Positions 51,403 through 61,389 of a DNA stretch of 64,000 nt are shown piece by piece; positions within the stretch are counted from its first letter, which is position 1; each line of letters starts with the position of its first letter. This stretch comes from Oribacterium sp. WCC10. Lineage in GTDB: Bacteria; Bacillota; Clostridia; Lachnospirales; Lachnospiraceae. The position numbers and the translations under genes were made by a program. The stretch is from assembly GCF_900113415.1 (NCBI RefSeq), contig NZ_FOPH01000008.1, positions 90,555-154,554 on the forward strand. The letters run 5' to 3'. The notes below the pieces were generated by a model that made no database searches, was not told the DNA's origin, and saw nothing but the letters and a program-made list of their open reading frames with translations.

Positions 51403-54051
51403 TCAGGCCTTGTGATAATTATCAAGTATTTCCTTATCAACAAGTTTGAATACTTTTTCCATTGTATCCGGTAGTGAATAAGCTATAAATTCCAGAGCCA
51501 TTATCATATTTATACTCCACTGAGAAGCAAAATTTGTCTTGAGCCACGGAATCTCGCGAAGCAGTGTTCCATCTTTCCCATGACTATAGATGTTCGCTCT
51601 GAAGCCCTGTGTACATCCCTCCTTTATAAGAGTTGACAAAAGCTCTCTCCAGACTTTTTCAGCAAGATCTCTGTCATTTCTCTCTCTTGCGGAATATGCA
51701 CCTAAAGCTGCTGCAAAATATGGGAAATGATATTCCCTCTTATTTATCTTTCCACCTGTTGCCCTTCTCTTTTCATCAGGAGTAAGAAAATAAAAAGCGC
51801 CGTGATCAGCAAGCATTTCCTTAAATTCCTCATCCTCTAGATCATAGCAAAGCTCCAGCCATACCTGTACTCCACCCATGCACACCTGCAGATGCATATC
51901 GCCAGTATCATCCGACTCACCTGCATATTCAAGCTTTCCTGTTTCTGGATCATATAAAAATGCTGGACCAGACTCAAATTTAAGCGGTGCCTTCTTTATA
52001 GAATCAATTCCGTTTTTTATCTTATCAATATACTTTTTATCCAGAGTCTGTTCAACATAAGTCTCCCAGTTCGAAAGAAAGCTGGTCCAGTCAGGACCTG
52101 TTCTTATCATAAGTTTTCCGTTTTGCATAAAATATCTTACTTTCGCCAAGGATTTATCTGCATCCTTTTCCTCTGCCATAACCTGGGCAAGCCTGTCATC
52201 CCCGGTCAGATAATAGCAGAATCTATGATGACCGGCCATGGATATCCTGGGCTCCTTGCAGGAACATCCCCAATGGAGTACGTTATGTCTGCTGCCCATC
52301 CCCTTTATATCGCCGATATGGTATATATCAATTTCAGAGGTATGTCGGCTCATGGCTTCCATCATATCAAACACTCTGCTGTCCCCACTCCTCAGAAAAT
52401 AAAACCAAAGCCAGTATGTAGGAATCAGCTCTGTATTCTGCCATGCAAAGCCACCCACATCGTATTTCCATTTATGTCTGATAGCATCATAGGAATGCAT
52501 CACATCTCCATAATCAAAAAATCCATACCAGGATCTTGCTTCTATCTCGTTGAGATAAAACTCTGCTATTTCGTTGAGCTGATTTTCAATCCATTCTCTT
52601 ACTTCACTGCCATGCTCCGGAAGACTGTACTCACCAAAAACTCTCGATTTTCTATATTCCTGCGGCGAGGTCACATACACCGGAGGCTTTGCAGTTCTCT
52701 CTGCAAACTCCTTTAGTTCTTTCTCATCGAATAAAAGAACTTCTTCCTTATGTTCAGTACCAGCAGCATTTTTCTCATGCAGCCGTTCAATGCCTATCCT
52801 TGCTTTACTTGTGGCTGCAATGCCATAGGCTCCTTCCCCCATATATTCAAATCCCTCATATGAAGTCTGAGAATACATTCTTTTATCATAATGAGAAAAA
52901 TCATAACCGCAGGACTTTGGCGAGTAAAACCACAGATACAGAAGGCTTTCCTCCTTAGATAAATCTCTGATTTCTATTTCCGAAGGATATCTTTGCCAGA
53001 AATCTCTGATGCCCGCCAGTATCCTGACGTTTTCATAGGCTATCTCACACGCTCCTTCATTTCTGCAGCCATGAGCGCATTTTATAGCTGCGCATCCGTC
53101 TCCCGTTCTCTTCGATATAACATAATGTCTGTCACTGTCCTGCATCAGACTGTATTCATTCCATACCGGAAGATTTTCTACAGCCTTTTTTGCATTATCA
53201 TCCCCTGAAATATCTATTCTTTCACCTGCTGCCTGCTCAAGCAGATATCCATCTCCTGTCTTTGGAATCCTGCTCTCAAGCCTAATCGCTGTTTCATGAA
53301 ACGCCATATCTGTATCTGTCGTAAAGCCAATATGCCGGTTAAATGCTTCTCCCTTTGAACATGTAGCACATTTAATACCTATGCCCTTAAGTCTGTCAAC
53401 AGCAGTATCTCCATCATATATAAAAGTATGGGATAGGCTGATCTCGCCCATGCCTGCATAAGCTGTTATATATATAACAAAGGGAAATGATGCCTTGCCA
53501 TATTCCCTGTCTATATGTCTTCCCTCAACCTTGAAGGTTGCCGATAACTTTCCCTCATTTATAGGAACGGCTCCGTCGATAACTCCCGTAAATTCTTCAT
53601 CTTTTATAATTCTCACGTTTCCATCCCATGATACCCTTTCAAGAATCATTACAGGCTTTATAGCCATTATCTCATCCTTTTCAGCATAAAAATGTGATAA
53701 CAGTTCCTGGCCTGATTTGTTTATCTCGAAAGAAACCCTGCCGGTCTCCACCTTAATGCATTCATCATTTTCTGTAACCTTAAGTTTATCCGCCTCCAAA
53801 TCTTCACATTGAGTATCAATATTAGTATCAGTAAGATCAAATTCATCTCCTGCATCTTCACACCTTACTGTATGAAAAATCGCCTTTACGCTTCCGTCCA
53901 TCCAATAAGCTGCAATTTTATCATCATGGGATATTTTCCGGCCGCCGGATATGATGTCTACATGCGCAGTTTTTTTCCGCCCCTTATCCCAGAAGCTTCC
54001 AAACTTACATATTCCTGAACTTTTTCTTCCATCTAAAATTTTATATTTCAT
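51403..54051 (-). CDS. YetA / PcRGLX-like (PL26-related) rhamnogalacturonan-degradation protein
   Basis: About 882 aa. Length, domain feel and context match the YetA family, which shares architecture with the fungal exo-rhamnogalacturonan lyase PcRGLX: an N-terminal beta region (FGSFWDKGRKKTAHVDIISG; ASFPFVIYITAYAGMGEISLSHTFIYDGD near 200), a central alpha-barrel part (TELIPTYWLWFYFLRSGDS; GSRHNVLHWGCSCKEPRIS) and a C-terminal beta part. No signal peptide, so it acts inside on imported oligosaccharides. ATG 54051 follows AAAAGGTG; a GTG 9 nt upstream is less likely. Upstream are an LplABC-type importer and YesMN regulators, the same partners as in Bacillus lpl-yet loci. Assignment is by recognition of pattern and context, not a search. 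Confidence 0.65.
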   Translation of the reverse strand: MKYKILDGRKSSGICKFGSFWDKGRKKTAHVDIISGGRKISHDDKIAAYWMDGSVKAIFHTVRCEDAGDEFDLTDTNIDTQCEDLEADKLKVTENDECIKVETGRVSFEINKSGQELLSHFYAEKDEIMAIKPVMILERVSWDGNVRIIKDEEFTGVIDGAVPINEGKLSATFKVEGRHIDREYGKASFPFVIYITAYAGMGEISLSHTFIYDGDTAVDRLKGIGIKCATCSKGEAFNRHIGFTTDTDMAFHETAIRLESRIPKTGDGYLLEQAAGERIDISGDDNAKKAVENLPVWNEYSLMQDSDRHYVISKRTGDGCAAIKCAHGCRNEGACEIAYENVRILAGIRDFWQRYPSEIEIRDLSKEESLLYLWFYSPKSCGYDFSHYDKRMYSQTSYEGFEYMGEGAYGIAATSKARIGIERLHEKNAAGTEHKEEVLLFDEKELKEFAERTAKPPVYVTSPQEYRKSRVFGEYSLPEHGSEVREWIENQLNEIAEFYLNEIEARSWYGFFDYGDVMHSYDAIRHKWKYDVGGFAWQNTELIPTYWLWFYFLRSGDSRVFDMMEAMSRHTSEIDIYHIGDIKGMGSRHNVLHWGCSCKEPRISMAGHHRFCYYLTGDDRLAQVMAEEKDADKSLAKVRYFMQNGKLMIRTGPDWTSFLSNWETYVEQTLDKKYIDKIKNGIDSIKKAPLKFESGPAFLYDPETGKLEYAGESDDTGDMHLQVCMGGVQVWLELCYDLEDEEFKEMLADHGAFYFLTPDEKRRATGGKINKREYHFPYFAAALGAYSARERNDRDLAEKVWRELLSTLIKEGCTQGFRANIYSHGKDGTLLREIPWLKTNFASQWSINMIMALEFIAYSLPDTMEKVFKLVDKEILDNYHKA

Positions 54052-54115
54052 TTTGTACACCTTTTCAAAATTTGATTCAGCTGATTTTTTTCATAAACAG
54101 GTATCCTTCATGAAA

Positions 54116-54148
54116 AAAGTGACGGACAAAAGATGTATCCGCCACTTT
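54116..54148 (-). terminator. Intra-operon terminator between binding protein and YetA-like gene
   Basis: On the minus strand AAAGTGGCGGA pairs with TCCGTCACTTT around an 11-nt loop, followed by TTTC. It should limit transcription of the hydrolytic gene relative to the transporter. Confidence 0.85.
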
Positions 54149-54161
54149 AAAAGAAAATTAT

Positions 54162-55901
54162 TTATCCAAGAGAATCTCTGATCTTCTTAGCATTTTCGAT
54201 GTCATTGAGACGCCACTCGATAATGTCTTTGGCACCAAGTCCCTCACAATCAGAAACCATCTGCTGCCATAATTCGTCGAAGGATGCATCATCTTTAGCG
54301 TATACCATCTGCCAGCTTGCATTAACAACCTTATCCTTAATTGCATCAATCGTAAGTTTCATCGTATCGTCAGGTATAGATGTAAAGTTTCTCAGATTAT
54401 CAAGGTCACTTGAGGTTGTAAGCGCACCTTTATCCTGAAGAAGCTCCTGCCAGCTGTTATATCCTGTTGTCTTCTGCCATGCTTTAAATGACTCCTTCTC
54501 TGCGTCAAATTCACGCATTTCCGGCCAGCCGGCAGTGGTACAGCATCTGAAATTTCCATCTTTATCTTTGTACTTTGTTTCAACACCATTGGCTATGATC
54601 CACGGAGTATTCCAAAGCTCAACAACCTCTCCTGATTCAAGCGTAAAACCTGAACGCTCAGAACCATTTATCTTTATGCTTTCGATGGCTTTATCTGTGA
54701 GAGAAGCAACACCATTTTCATCGACCTGCCAGATTTCTCCCTCTGGGCCTGAACGAACCCACAAAAATGCGTCCGGATCACAGAGCATATCCAGGAATTT
54801 AAGGCAGGCGTCAAGATTTTCAGTATTTGCATTTATTCCGATCATTACATTGGAATTACCATATTTCTGGTCATAGTTGTAATACAGATGTGTTCCAGGG
54901 ACATAGTATTCAAGATATTTATCAGCCCATCCCGGAAGATAACCGCTCGGCACCATAGCATATCCATTATCAACCTTAACTTTCTGAGTAGGCCTGTCAT
55001 TATTGATACTGTCTGGATCCATAAGTCCTCTTCTGTATGCTTCGTTATACCATTTGAGACCCTTGTAATACATGCTGTCTTTATCAAGTATTGACGTAAA
55101 TTTGCCATTTACCATATCGGCCTCAAGAAGATATGGAAGCTGATCCTCCTTATATCCCTGCATCCTGTACCACATTGTCATGTTTGCAAAATATTCTGAA
55201 TCAGATCCATTATTAAGGACTGTTCCGTAGCAGGTCGTTCCATCTTCTTCAGTCGGATGCGCCTTCAGCATTTTTTCCATAACATCAAGCACATCATCCA
55301 TAGAGTTTATCTCAGGAGCACCTATTTCATCATAAACATCCCATCTGAGTTTTAGGGCATTTCTTTCAGTGGAATCACTCATTTTATACTTGGCATAGTT
55401 AGTTCCGATATCTGTTGTAAGTCCATATATACTGCCTGTTCCTGCACTCTTAAACTTTCTGATGTAATTAAGAGCGGGCTCTGCCTCTTTGAATTCCTTG
55501 AGATGCGGCATCTTATCAAGATAATCATCCAAATTCAAAAGCATTCCTGACTCAATCATAGTATCAAGCCTGTTTGCCGGGATGTACATGACATCAGGAA
55601 GATCCCCACTGGCAAGGATTGCATTTGTCTTTTCATCAGAATAGGCCCATACATCTACATTAAAACCTCTTTCTGCAAAATATTCTCCCTTAAAACCGCC
55701 TACGACCCCGCTCTGAAGATTGGCAGCCGACGGATATAAGGAAATGGTGGGAACGCCATTCTCTGACGCAGCAGATGCAGATTCTGCTCCAGATGCCCCG
55801 ATTGCAGGTACATTATCCCCACCTCCGCATGCCGCAAGCGACAGGACAACGCCGGATGTGACAAGCATAGACAACAGCCTTTTAAAAACCTTCTTTTTCA
55901 T
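54162..55901 (-). CDS. ABC transporter extracellular solute-binding lipoprotein (LplA-like)
   Basis: 579 aa. Signal MKKKVFKRLLSMLVTSGVVL with lipobox LAAC (Cys25), then a Gly/Ser/Ala linker. The mature protein has features of large oligosaccharide-binding proteins (FNVDVWAYSDEKTNAILASGDLPDVMYI, MLNLDDYLDKMPHLKEF, NANTENLDACLKFLDMLCDPD). It binds the ligand for the adjacent permeases; by context this is probably a pectin-derived oligosaccharide. A GAAGGAG ribosome site precedes ATG 55901. Third gene of the permease-permease-binding protein series. Confidence 0.9.
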   Translation of the reverse strand: MKKKVFKRLLSMLVTSGVVLSLAACGGGDNVPAIGASGAESASAASENGVPTISLYPSAANLQSGVVGGFKGEYFAERGFNVDVWAYSDEKTNAILASGDLPDVMYIPANRLDTMIESGMLLNLDDYLDKMPHLKEFKEAEPALNYIRKFKSAGTGSIYGLTTDIGTNYAKYKMSDSTERNALKLRWDVYDEIGAPEINSMDDVLDVMEKMLKAHPTEEDGTTCYGTVLNNGSDSEYFANMTMWYRMQGYKEDQLPYLLEADMVNGKFTSILDKDSMYYKGLKWYNEAYRRGLMDPDSINNDRPTQKVKVDNGYAMVPSGYLPGWADKYLEYYVPGTHLYYNYDQKYGNSNVMIGINANTENLDACLKFLDMLCDPDAFLWVRSGPEGEIWQVDENGVASLTDKAIESIKINGSERSGFTLESGEVVELWNTPWIIANGVETKYKDKDGNFRCCTTAGWPEMREFDAEKESFKAWQKTTGYNSWQELLQDKGALTTSSDLDNLRNFTSIPDDTMKLTIDAIKDKVVNASWQMVYAKDDASFDELWQQMVSDCEGLGAKDIIEWRLNDIENAKKIRDSLG

Positions 55902-55939
55902 ATGCTTTAATTCTCCTTCAAATTAAAATCTTTATTAAC

Positions 55940-56881
55940 TCAGCCTTTTACAGCGCCAAGCATTATTCCCTTTACATAGAACCTCTGAATAAACGGATAA
56001 ACCATGATGATAGGTATCACAACGATAGCCGTGAGAGTGAGTCTGATACCTGTAGGGGTAATGCTTGCGTATGGGTCGGCATTGTTTATCTGATTAGCTG
56101 CTGCAGTGACCTGACTAAGCAGTTCATATAGCAGATACTGAAGCGTATACAGCTTTGTATTTGTTATATATAATTTTGTTGTAAAAAAATCATTCCATTG
56201 ATTTACCGCCGTAAATAAAGATACTGTCGCAAGTATAGGTCCCTGCAGCGGAAGTATGATCCTGAAAAATATAGTCAGATATCCTGCTCCATCCAGCCTC
56301 GCCGATTCTTCCAACTCTGTTCCCATGGATTCTATGGAAGTTTTTACAAGCACCATGTTGTATACAGAAATAGCTGACGGCACCACATATACAAGAAAAC
56401 TGTTATTGAGATGCAACATCCTGTTATTGAGATATATAGGAATCAGGCCTGCCGAAAAATACATTGTGATAACGGTAAATCTGTACCAGAATTTATGTCC
56501 CCACATCTGCTGTTTGGTAAAAAAATAAGCCATATATGAGGTACAGAAAAAACTTACGGTTGTTGTTACCAGCGTCCTTGCCACCGAAATAAATGCTGAA
56601 TTCGCAAGATTCTGTACATTTAAAATCTCTATATAATTTCTGAAATTTATCCCTTTCGGTATCATATAAATCTTATTTAGCTCAACCAGCTGCTGATCTG
56701 AGATAGTGCATATCATCAGATAATAAAACGGATAAAAACATATAAGTGTAATCACAGAGAACACGATTATTGCAATCACGTTATAAATTTTATCCTGTGT
56801 ACTCATCCTTACCTTTGTGGATTTTTCAACTCTAACTGAATCTTTTTTCAGCGTGTCTGTCTGTTTTAAACTGATAACCAT
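55940..56881 (-). CDS. ABC transporter permease (LplC-like)
   Basis: 313 aa with six membrane segments; an extended polar N-terminus (MVISLKQTDTLKKDSVRVEKS), coupling loop LEESARLDGAGYLTIFFRIILPL near 200 and the typical MLGAVKG end. AGGAG lies 5 nt upstream of ATG. It sits between the LplB-type permease and binding-protein genes. Confidence 0.92.
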   Translation of the reverse strand: MVISLKQTDTLKKDSVRVEKSTKVRMSTQDKIYNVIAIIVFSVITLICFYPFYYLMICTISDQQLVELNKIYMIPKGINFRNYIEILNVQNLANSAFISVARTLVTTTVSFFCTSYMAYFFTKQQMWGHKFWYRFTVITMYFSAGLIPIYLNNRMLHLNNSFLVYVVPSAISVYNMVLVKTSIESMGTELEESARLDGAGYLTIFFRIILPLQGPILATVSLFTAVNQWNDFFTTKLYITNTKLYTLQYLLYELLSQVTAAANQINNADPYASITPTGIRLTLTAIVVIPIIMVYPFIQRFYVKGIMLGAVKG

Positions 56882-56932
56882 ATTTACTCCTGTTTCTATC
56901 TATAGTCACAAACATCAGAGCATCGTATACAT

Positions 56933-57841
56933 TTAAAATACGCTTGTTCCTCTGACCTTTTTTGAAAAGAAATTGGCTGCCGCAAATAAAACCATCGCAA
57001 CAAGTGATTTCATAACACCTACAGCAACGCTGAAAGATATCTGCCCGTTCTTTATTCCCAAATTATATACATACAGATCCAGAACCTCTATGGTGTCCTT
57101 ATTGAGCGCGTTGCCAAATGCCAGAAACTGGTCAATACCTGAATTAAGAAAATTTCCGATACTCATTATAAGAAGAACAAAAAATGTAGGAAGCAGAAGT
57201 GGTATGGTTATATATCTTATCTTCTGCATCCGACTTGCGCCGTCCACCATGGCCGCTTCATATACACTCTGATCGAGTCCGGTGATCGCTGCAAAATATA
57301 TGATTGCATTCCACCCCATAGACTTCCATAGAGCAAGAAGTGCCTGGATAAGCCACACATTGTTATTGGTGTTAAGAACATTTATGCTTTTACAAATTCC
57401 CACGTTCTGAAGAGTCGTATTTACCAGCCCTGTGCTTCCAAACATACAGGTGGCTAGAGAAAACATTATGACCCAACTTATGAAATGCGGCAGTGTAGTA
57501 ACTGTCTGAACCAGCTTCTGAAATCTCTTGCTCGCTACCTCGCTTAAAAATATGGCAAAAAGCATGGGAACCGGCATAAAGAGAAAGTTCAGAATCTGTA
57601 TGCCAAATGTATTTTTCAGAACTCTTATGAGATTTGTTCTCATTACAGCATTTCCGAAAAGCTGAATGTAATTCTGCAAACCCACAAAATTACATTTAAA
57701 AAGTGGCAATCCAGGCTTATATTGGAAAAATGAAATCGCCCAGCCCCAAAGGGGAAGATATTTGAAAATAAAGATATAAATCAGCGCCGGCAAAACATAT
57801 AGAAATAATTTGACTGGCTCACTAAGCCTGATTTTTTTCAT
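56933..57841 (-). CDS. ABC transporter permease (LplB-like)
   Basis: 302 aa with six membrane segments; GWAISFFQYKPGLPLFKCNFVGLQNY at the first outer loop is typical of polygalacturonan/rhamnogalacturonan-type LplB proteins, and the coupling loop reads YEAAMVDGASRMQKIRYITIPL. AAGGAGG precedes ATG 57841, but this ribosome site is buried in a long inverted repeat (57849-57916), suggesting translational control. First gene of the transport part of the island. Confidence 0.92.
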   Translation of the reverse strand: MKKIRLSEPVKLFLYVLPALIYIFIFKYLPLWGWAISFFQYKPGLPLFKCNFVGLQNYIQLFGNAVMRTNLIRVLKNTFGIQILNFLFMPVPMLFAIFLSEVASKRFQKLVQTVTTLPHFISWVIMFSLATCMFGSTGLVNTTLQNVGICKSINVLNTNNNVWLIQALLALWKSMGWNAIIYFAAITGLDQSVYEAAMVDGASRMQKIRYITIPLLLPTFFVLLIMSIGNFLNSGIDQFLAFGNALNKDTIEVLDLYVYNLGIKNGQISFSVAVGVMKSLVAMVLFAAANFFSKKVRGTSVF

Positions 57842-57848
57842 AGAAAAA

Positions 57849-57916
57849 ACCTCCTTAAAGAATATGCTGTATGGCTTATCTCCTTCGCTCTACAACATAT
57901 TCTATTAGGAGGCTTT
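57849..57916 (-). promoter_or_regulatory. Leader hairpin sequestering the lplB-type ribosome site
   Basis: On the minus strand GCCTCCTAATAGAATATG pairs with CATATTCTTTAAGGAGGTT across a 29-nt loop. The 3' arm is the Shine-Dalgarno sequence of the permease gene. No U run follows, so it is not a terminator. Confidence 0.7.
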
Positions 57917-58020
57917 GATCTTTTATACGAAAAAAATTATAGATAGTTGAAAAAATTCATGATATCACCAATAGTGTCTTTCTTACATATTTTATGTACT
58001 TTGGCTGCCGTTTTTCCATG

Positions 58021-59763
58021 TCATTCATCCGTTGTCTCGCATGATTGTTTCTTTATAAGCATACTGATGATCACGCCTTTTTTCTCTCCCGGAAAAATCC
58101 TGATGCCATATCCATCACCATAAAACAGATTAAGCCTCTGGTTCAGGTTTTTCAGCCCATAGCTTTCCTTTTCATTATTTATCGGCTCAGTGATCCTGCT
58201 GTTTAATTCAGCAATTTCCTTTATGCCCATTCCTATCCCGTTATCCTCAATGAGGAATTCTATGTTTTCCTCATCCTTTACGCTGCCTTTTATCCTGATA
58301 TAATTATCATCCTTTTCAGGATCTATACCATGTTCAAAATAGTTTTCAATAAGAGGTTGAAATGCATTTCTTATGATTCCATATGAAAGGATCTCGCTTT
58401 TAATATCATAGTACACACTGACCCTTCCTTCGTATCTTGCCTTAAACAATGACAGATATCTTCTGGTAGATGCAAGCTCTTCATTAATGGGAATGAATGT
58501 CTTCGCTCCGATAAATCCCCTGAATATAGAAGCTGTTGTACCGATAAGTTCCGCTGTTTCCGGATCATCGTTTTCATAACACCTTGCTCTGAATATCTCA
58601 AGAGTATTATAGAGAAAATGCGGATTGAATTTTGCAGAAAGCTCCTTCATCTCAGCTTCCTTCTGTTTTTGCTCGTATATACGTGCTCTGTTTATATTCT
58701 CATCCAGTTTTTCCGCCATCTTGTTTATAGAAGCCGCTATAATGCTGAATTCAGAATGATTGAAGTCATAATTTATCCTGTGTTCCAAATTATTGTGTCC
58801 AATTTTCTTAAGTGAATCCTGAATTACACCAACTTCATCCATAACAAGATCCATATTCCTCAGGTACAGATTCCATGCGGCTATTCCGATGATTATGATT
58901 GCTATAAGGATAAGTATAGGAAGCTTTATAGTCTTTACGATATATTCGCTCAGTTTTATCAGATAAAAGAATTTTGTGGTATCGTTATTATTTTCAGAAA
59001 ACCTCATCATATAAAGATGATGGTTTATAAGAAGCAGTCTGGAACCTTCTCTTCCAAAAGGCAAAAAAAATGCCGAATTTATATCCACAGGCTCTGATGA
59101 ACTATGGTATATCACCCTTCCAGATCTAGAACCCTCAAAAATCACAGATTCAAATTCTTTATTTCCCTTGCTGAAGCTGTTGAGCCTGCCGGTATTATAA
59201 CCCGCTATAATAGCCCCACCATTACTTAAATCGGGCACTCCTCCCGCTATCGCAAGGCACTTCACGTCTTCATCTCCATCATTTTCTTTATGAAGCCCGT
59301 ATATTTCCATTTGATTCTGTTTGTTTTTTACATCTCCTATAAATGGAAAGCCATCAAGTATCTCGGAAAAAGAGTCTTTATCACTGTAATATATATAACT
59401 TACAACATCGTTTCTTATGGCAGCCACCCACTGAACTCGTCTGTCCCTGGCTGCCATATAATGAAGAAGCCTTTTCAGGTTTATTTTTTCCACAGGAGAT
59501 AATTCTTCCTTTGAATTGAAGTAATTTCTTAACGTCATTTCATTTTCAGTATTTTCATATACCGGCATATAAATGTTCCAAAAATTACCTATGATGTCCT
59601 CATACTCCGTCTCAATCTGGACAAGTCTCAGATTCAGATCCGAAAGAAGTACATTTTTTTCACTGCTGTAGGAAAAAAACATTGCCAGCAAGCTTATAAA
59701 CATGACTATGACAGAATATACTAATATGCTTTTTTTTATTATGGAATTGCGATATTTCCTCAT
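58021..59763 (-). CDS. YesM-family sensor histidine kinase
   Basis: 580 aa. Two membrane segments (about 12-30 and 275-295) bracket an outer sensor domain of about 240 residues; a HAMP region (about 300-350) and the kinase core follow. The phosphorylated His lies in KFNPHFLYNTLEIFRA, and ATP-binding motifs are ENYFEHGID and IEDNGIGMG. It belongs to the LytS/YesM type that pairs with AraC-type response regulators and senses extracellular sugars. It starts 4 nt inside the end of the response-regulator gene, so the two are coupled. Confidence 0.93.
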   Translation of the reverse strand: MRKYRNSIIKKSILVYSVIVMFISLLAMFFSYSSEKNVLLSDLNLRLVQIETEYEDIIGNFWNIYMPVYENTENEMTLRNYFNSKEELSPVEKINLKRLLHYMAARDRRVQWVAAIRNDVVSYIYYSDKDSFSEILDGFPFIGDVKNKQNQMEIYGLHKENDGDEDVKCLAIAGGVPDLSNGGAIIAGYNTGRLNSFSKGNKEFESVIFEGSRSGRVIYHSSSEPVDINSAFFLPFGREGSRLLLINHHLYMMRFSENNNDTTKFFYLIKLSEYIVKTIKLPILILIAIIIIGIAAWNLYLRNMDLVMDEVGVIQDSLKKIGHNNLEHRINYDFNHSEFSIIAASINKMAEKLDENINRARIYEQKQKEAEMKELSAKFNPHFLYNTLEIFRARCYENDDPETAELIGTTASIFRGFIGAKTFIPINEELASTRRYLSLFKARYEGRVSVYYDIKSEILSYGIIRNAFQPLIENYFEHGIDPEKDDNYIRIKGSVKDEENIEFLIEDNGIGMGIKEIAELNSRITEPINNEKESYGLKNLNQRLNLFYGDGYGIRIFPGEKKGVIISMLIKKQSCETTDE

Positions 59764-61277
59764 CTGCCATTCTCCGAATTATCAATTCTGTACTGCACTG
59801 GTGAAACTCCTTTTACTGCCCTGAAGCATTTAACAAAATAGCTTGTTGACGAAAATCCCACCTGTTCTGCAATATCTTTTATCTTTCTGGACGGATTGCG
59901 GAGAAGTATCACAGACCTCCTGATCCTGCTGTTCATGAGATAATCATTAAAAAAATATCCTGTCTCTTTTTTAAAAATATGTCCTAGATAAGCCGGATTC
60001 ATACCATTTCTTGAACAGAATTCTTTTATTGATATACCTTTTCCCTCAAGAACGCTTGAATGGATTGTCTGCATTGTAAGCCTTACGATAGGACTCAGTG
60101 AATCAAAACATTTTTTGAAAATACTATTTTCAAAATCAAAAACCTCTTTAATCTTCGAGATATAGTTCTCAAGAGACATGCTGTCAGAAATACTTTCATC
60201 AGGGATGCCTTCTGTAAAATAAGCCTCAACTTGAGGTTTCTCACTTTCTTCAAATTCCTGAATTATGACTCTGGAACAGCATTTCATGAAATTGTATAAT
60301 GCCTTGCCCCTCTCCTGATTCTTATAAAATTTGATGGCAAGCCTCTCAATACCATTTTTTATGATTTCATCATCACCTATGAAAAAGAAAGTTCTTACTT
60401 CCTCCATTATCAGTTCAGACTCCATATCTCCGTTTACCGTGATTTGCGTGAGAATCGCACCTGCCTTGCATGAATCGTTCATTTCAATGAGATCCGAGGC
60501 GATCCTATAACTGATATGAATATTTTCAGCATCATTTACAACCGCTCCAATGGCTATAATGATGTTGTTCTCCAATCCGTTATCTTTAATCAGCTTTTCT
60601 GCTTTATCCTTCAATATTTCCTTATCTATATTCTGTCCTGCGACTATAGCTGTATACTTCCCTTTTTCATCCCATAGAGTGAAGATGTCATCTCCTGCAA
60701 ATTCTTTTTTCAATCCTTCACTTATAATCCCTGTCGGAATTTCCTTATTCCTGCCGGAGAAACAAAGCACAGCATAAGAAGGCATATACATATTTATACC
60801 AAGAACCCCTGCCCGGTCAGCAAGCTCCTCCCCGGATATGGTTCCCAATATCCATCTCCTCAGGACATTCTCCTTAAGCAGTTCCGGATCCTTCAGTCTT
60901 TTGCGATAGAGATTGTCCAGAGTGTTTCTTATATTCTGCTCTATTTCTTCTTTTACCACCGGTTTTAAAAGATAATTCTCAACCCCAAGCTGAATAGCCT
61001 TTCTCGCATATTCAAATTCTCCATAAGCTGTAAGAAGCAGAATTCTTGTATCCGGATATAATTTTTTTATCTGCCCGGAAAGATCAAGCCCGTTCATACC
61101 AGGCATCTGAATATCGGATATCACGATATCTATCTTCTGCTCCGCCATTTTCTTCAGTGCTGTCTGACCATCGGGCGCATACAAAAGACTGTCGACTCCG
61201 AGTTCCTGCCAATTTATCCTGTTTTTCAATATATCGAGTACTGCGCTCTCATCATCTACCAGCATTACTTTGTACAT
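59760..61277 (-). CDS. YesN-family response regulator with AraC DNA-binding domain
   Basis: 505 aa. A receiver domain (1-120) has the acidic pocket VDDE, the phosphorylated Asp in DIVISDIQMPGMNG and the Lys in LLKPVVKEE. A long middle region (120-400) and a C-terminal AraC pair of helix-turn-helix motifs follow (KEFCSRNGMNPAYLGHIFKKETG; IKDIAEQVGFSSTSYFVKCFRAVKG). It should activate the adjacent importer and YetA-like genes when the partner kinase senses substrate. AGGAGAG precedes ATG 61277. First gene of the island next to cbiG. Confidence 0.94.
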   Translation of the reverse strand: MYKVMLVDDESAVLDILKNRINWQELGVDSLLYAPDGQTALKKMAEQKIDIVISDIQMPGMNGLDLSGQIKKLYPDTRILLLTAYGEFEYARKAIQLGVENYLLKPVVKEEIEQNIRNTLDNLYRKRLKDPELLKENVLRRWILGTISGEELADRAGVLGINMYMPSYAVLCFSGRNKEIPTGIISEGLKKEFAGDDIFTLWDEKGKYTAIVAGQNIDKEILKDKAEKLIKDNGLENNIIIAIGAVVNDAENIHISYRIASDLIEMNDSCKAGAILTQITVNGDMESELIMEEVRTFFFIGDDEIIKNGIERLAIKFYKNQERGKALYNFMKCCSRVIIQEFEESEKPQVEAYFTEGIPDESISDSMSLENYISKIKEVFDFENSIFKKCFDSLSPIVRLTMQTIHSSVLEGKGISIKEFCSRNGMNPAYLGHIFKKETGYFFNDYLMNSRIRRSVILLRNPSRKIKDIAEQVGFSSTSYFVKCFRAVKGVSPVQYRIDNSENGR

Positions 61278-61389
61278 CTGACTCTCCTGAAACTAAACCT
61301 ATTTTTTTGATAACATGGATTATTATACAAAATTATTAATTTCCTATCATTAAAACCGTATTGTCTGCAAGTCAGAAGCAGAAAATTTC

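Noticed and set aside
52123..52716. 197-codon plus-strand ORF within the YetA-like gene
   Set aside because: Antisense shadow with no ribosome site or domain; the minus-strand protein has coherent family features through this region.
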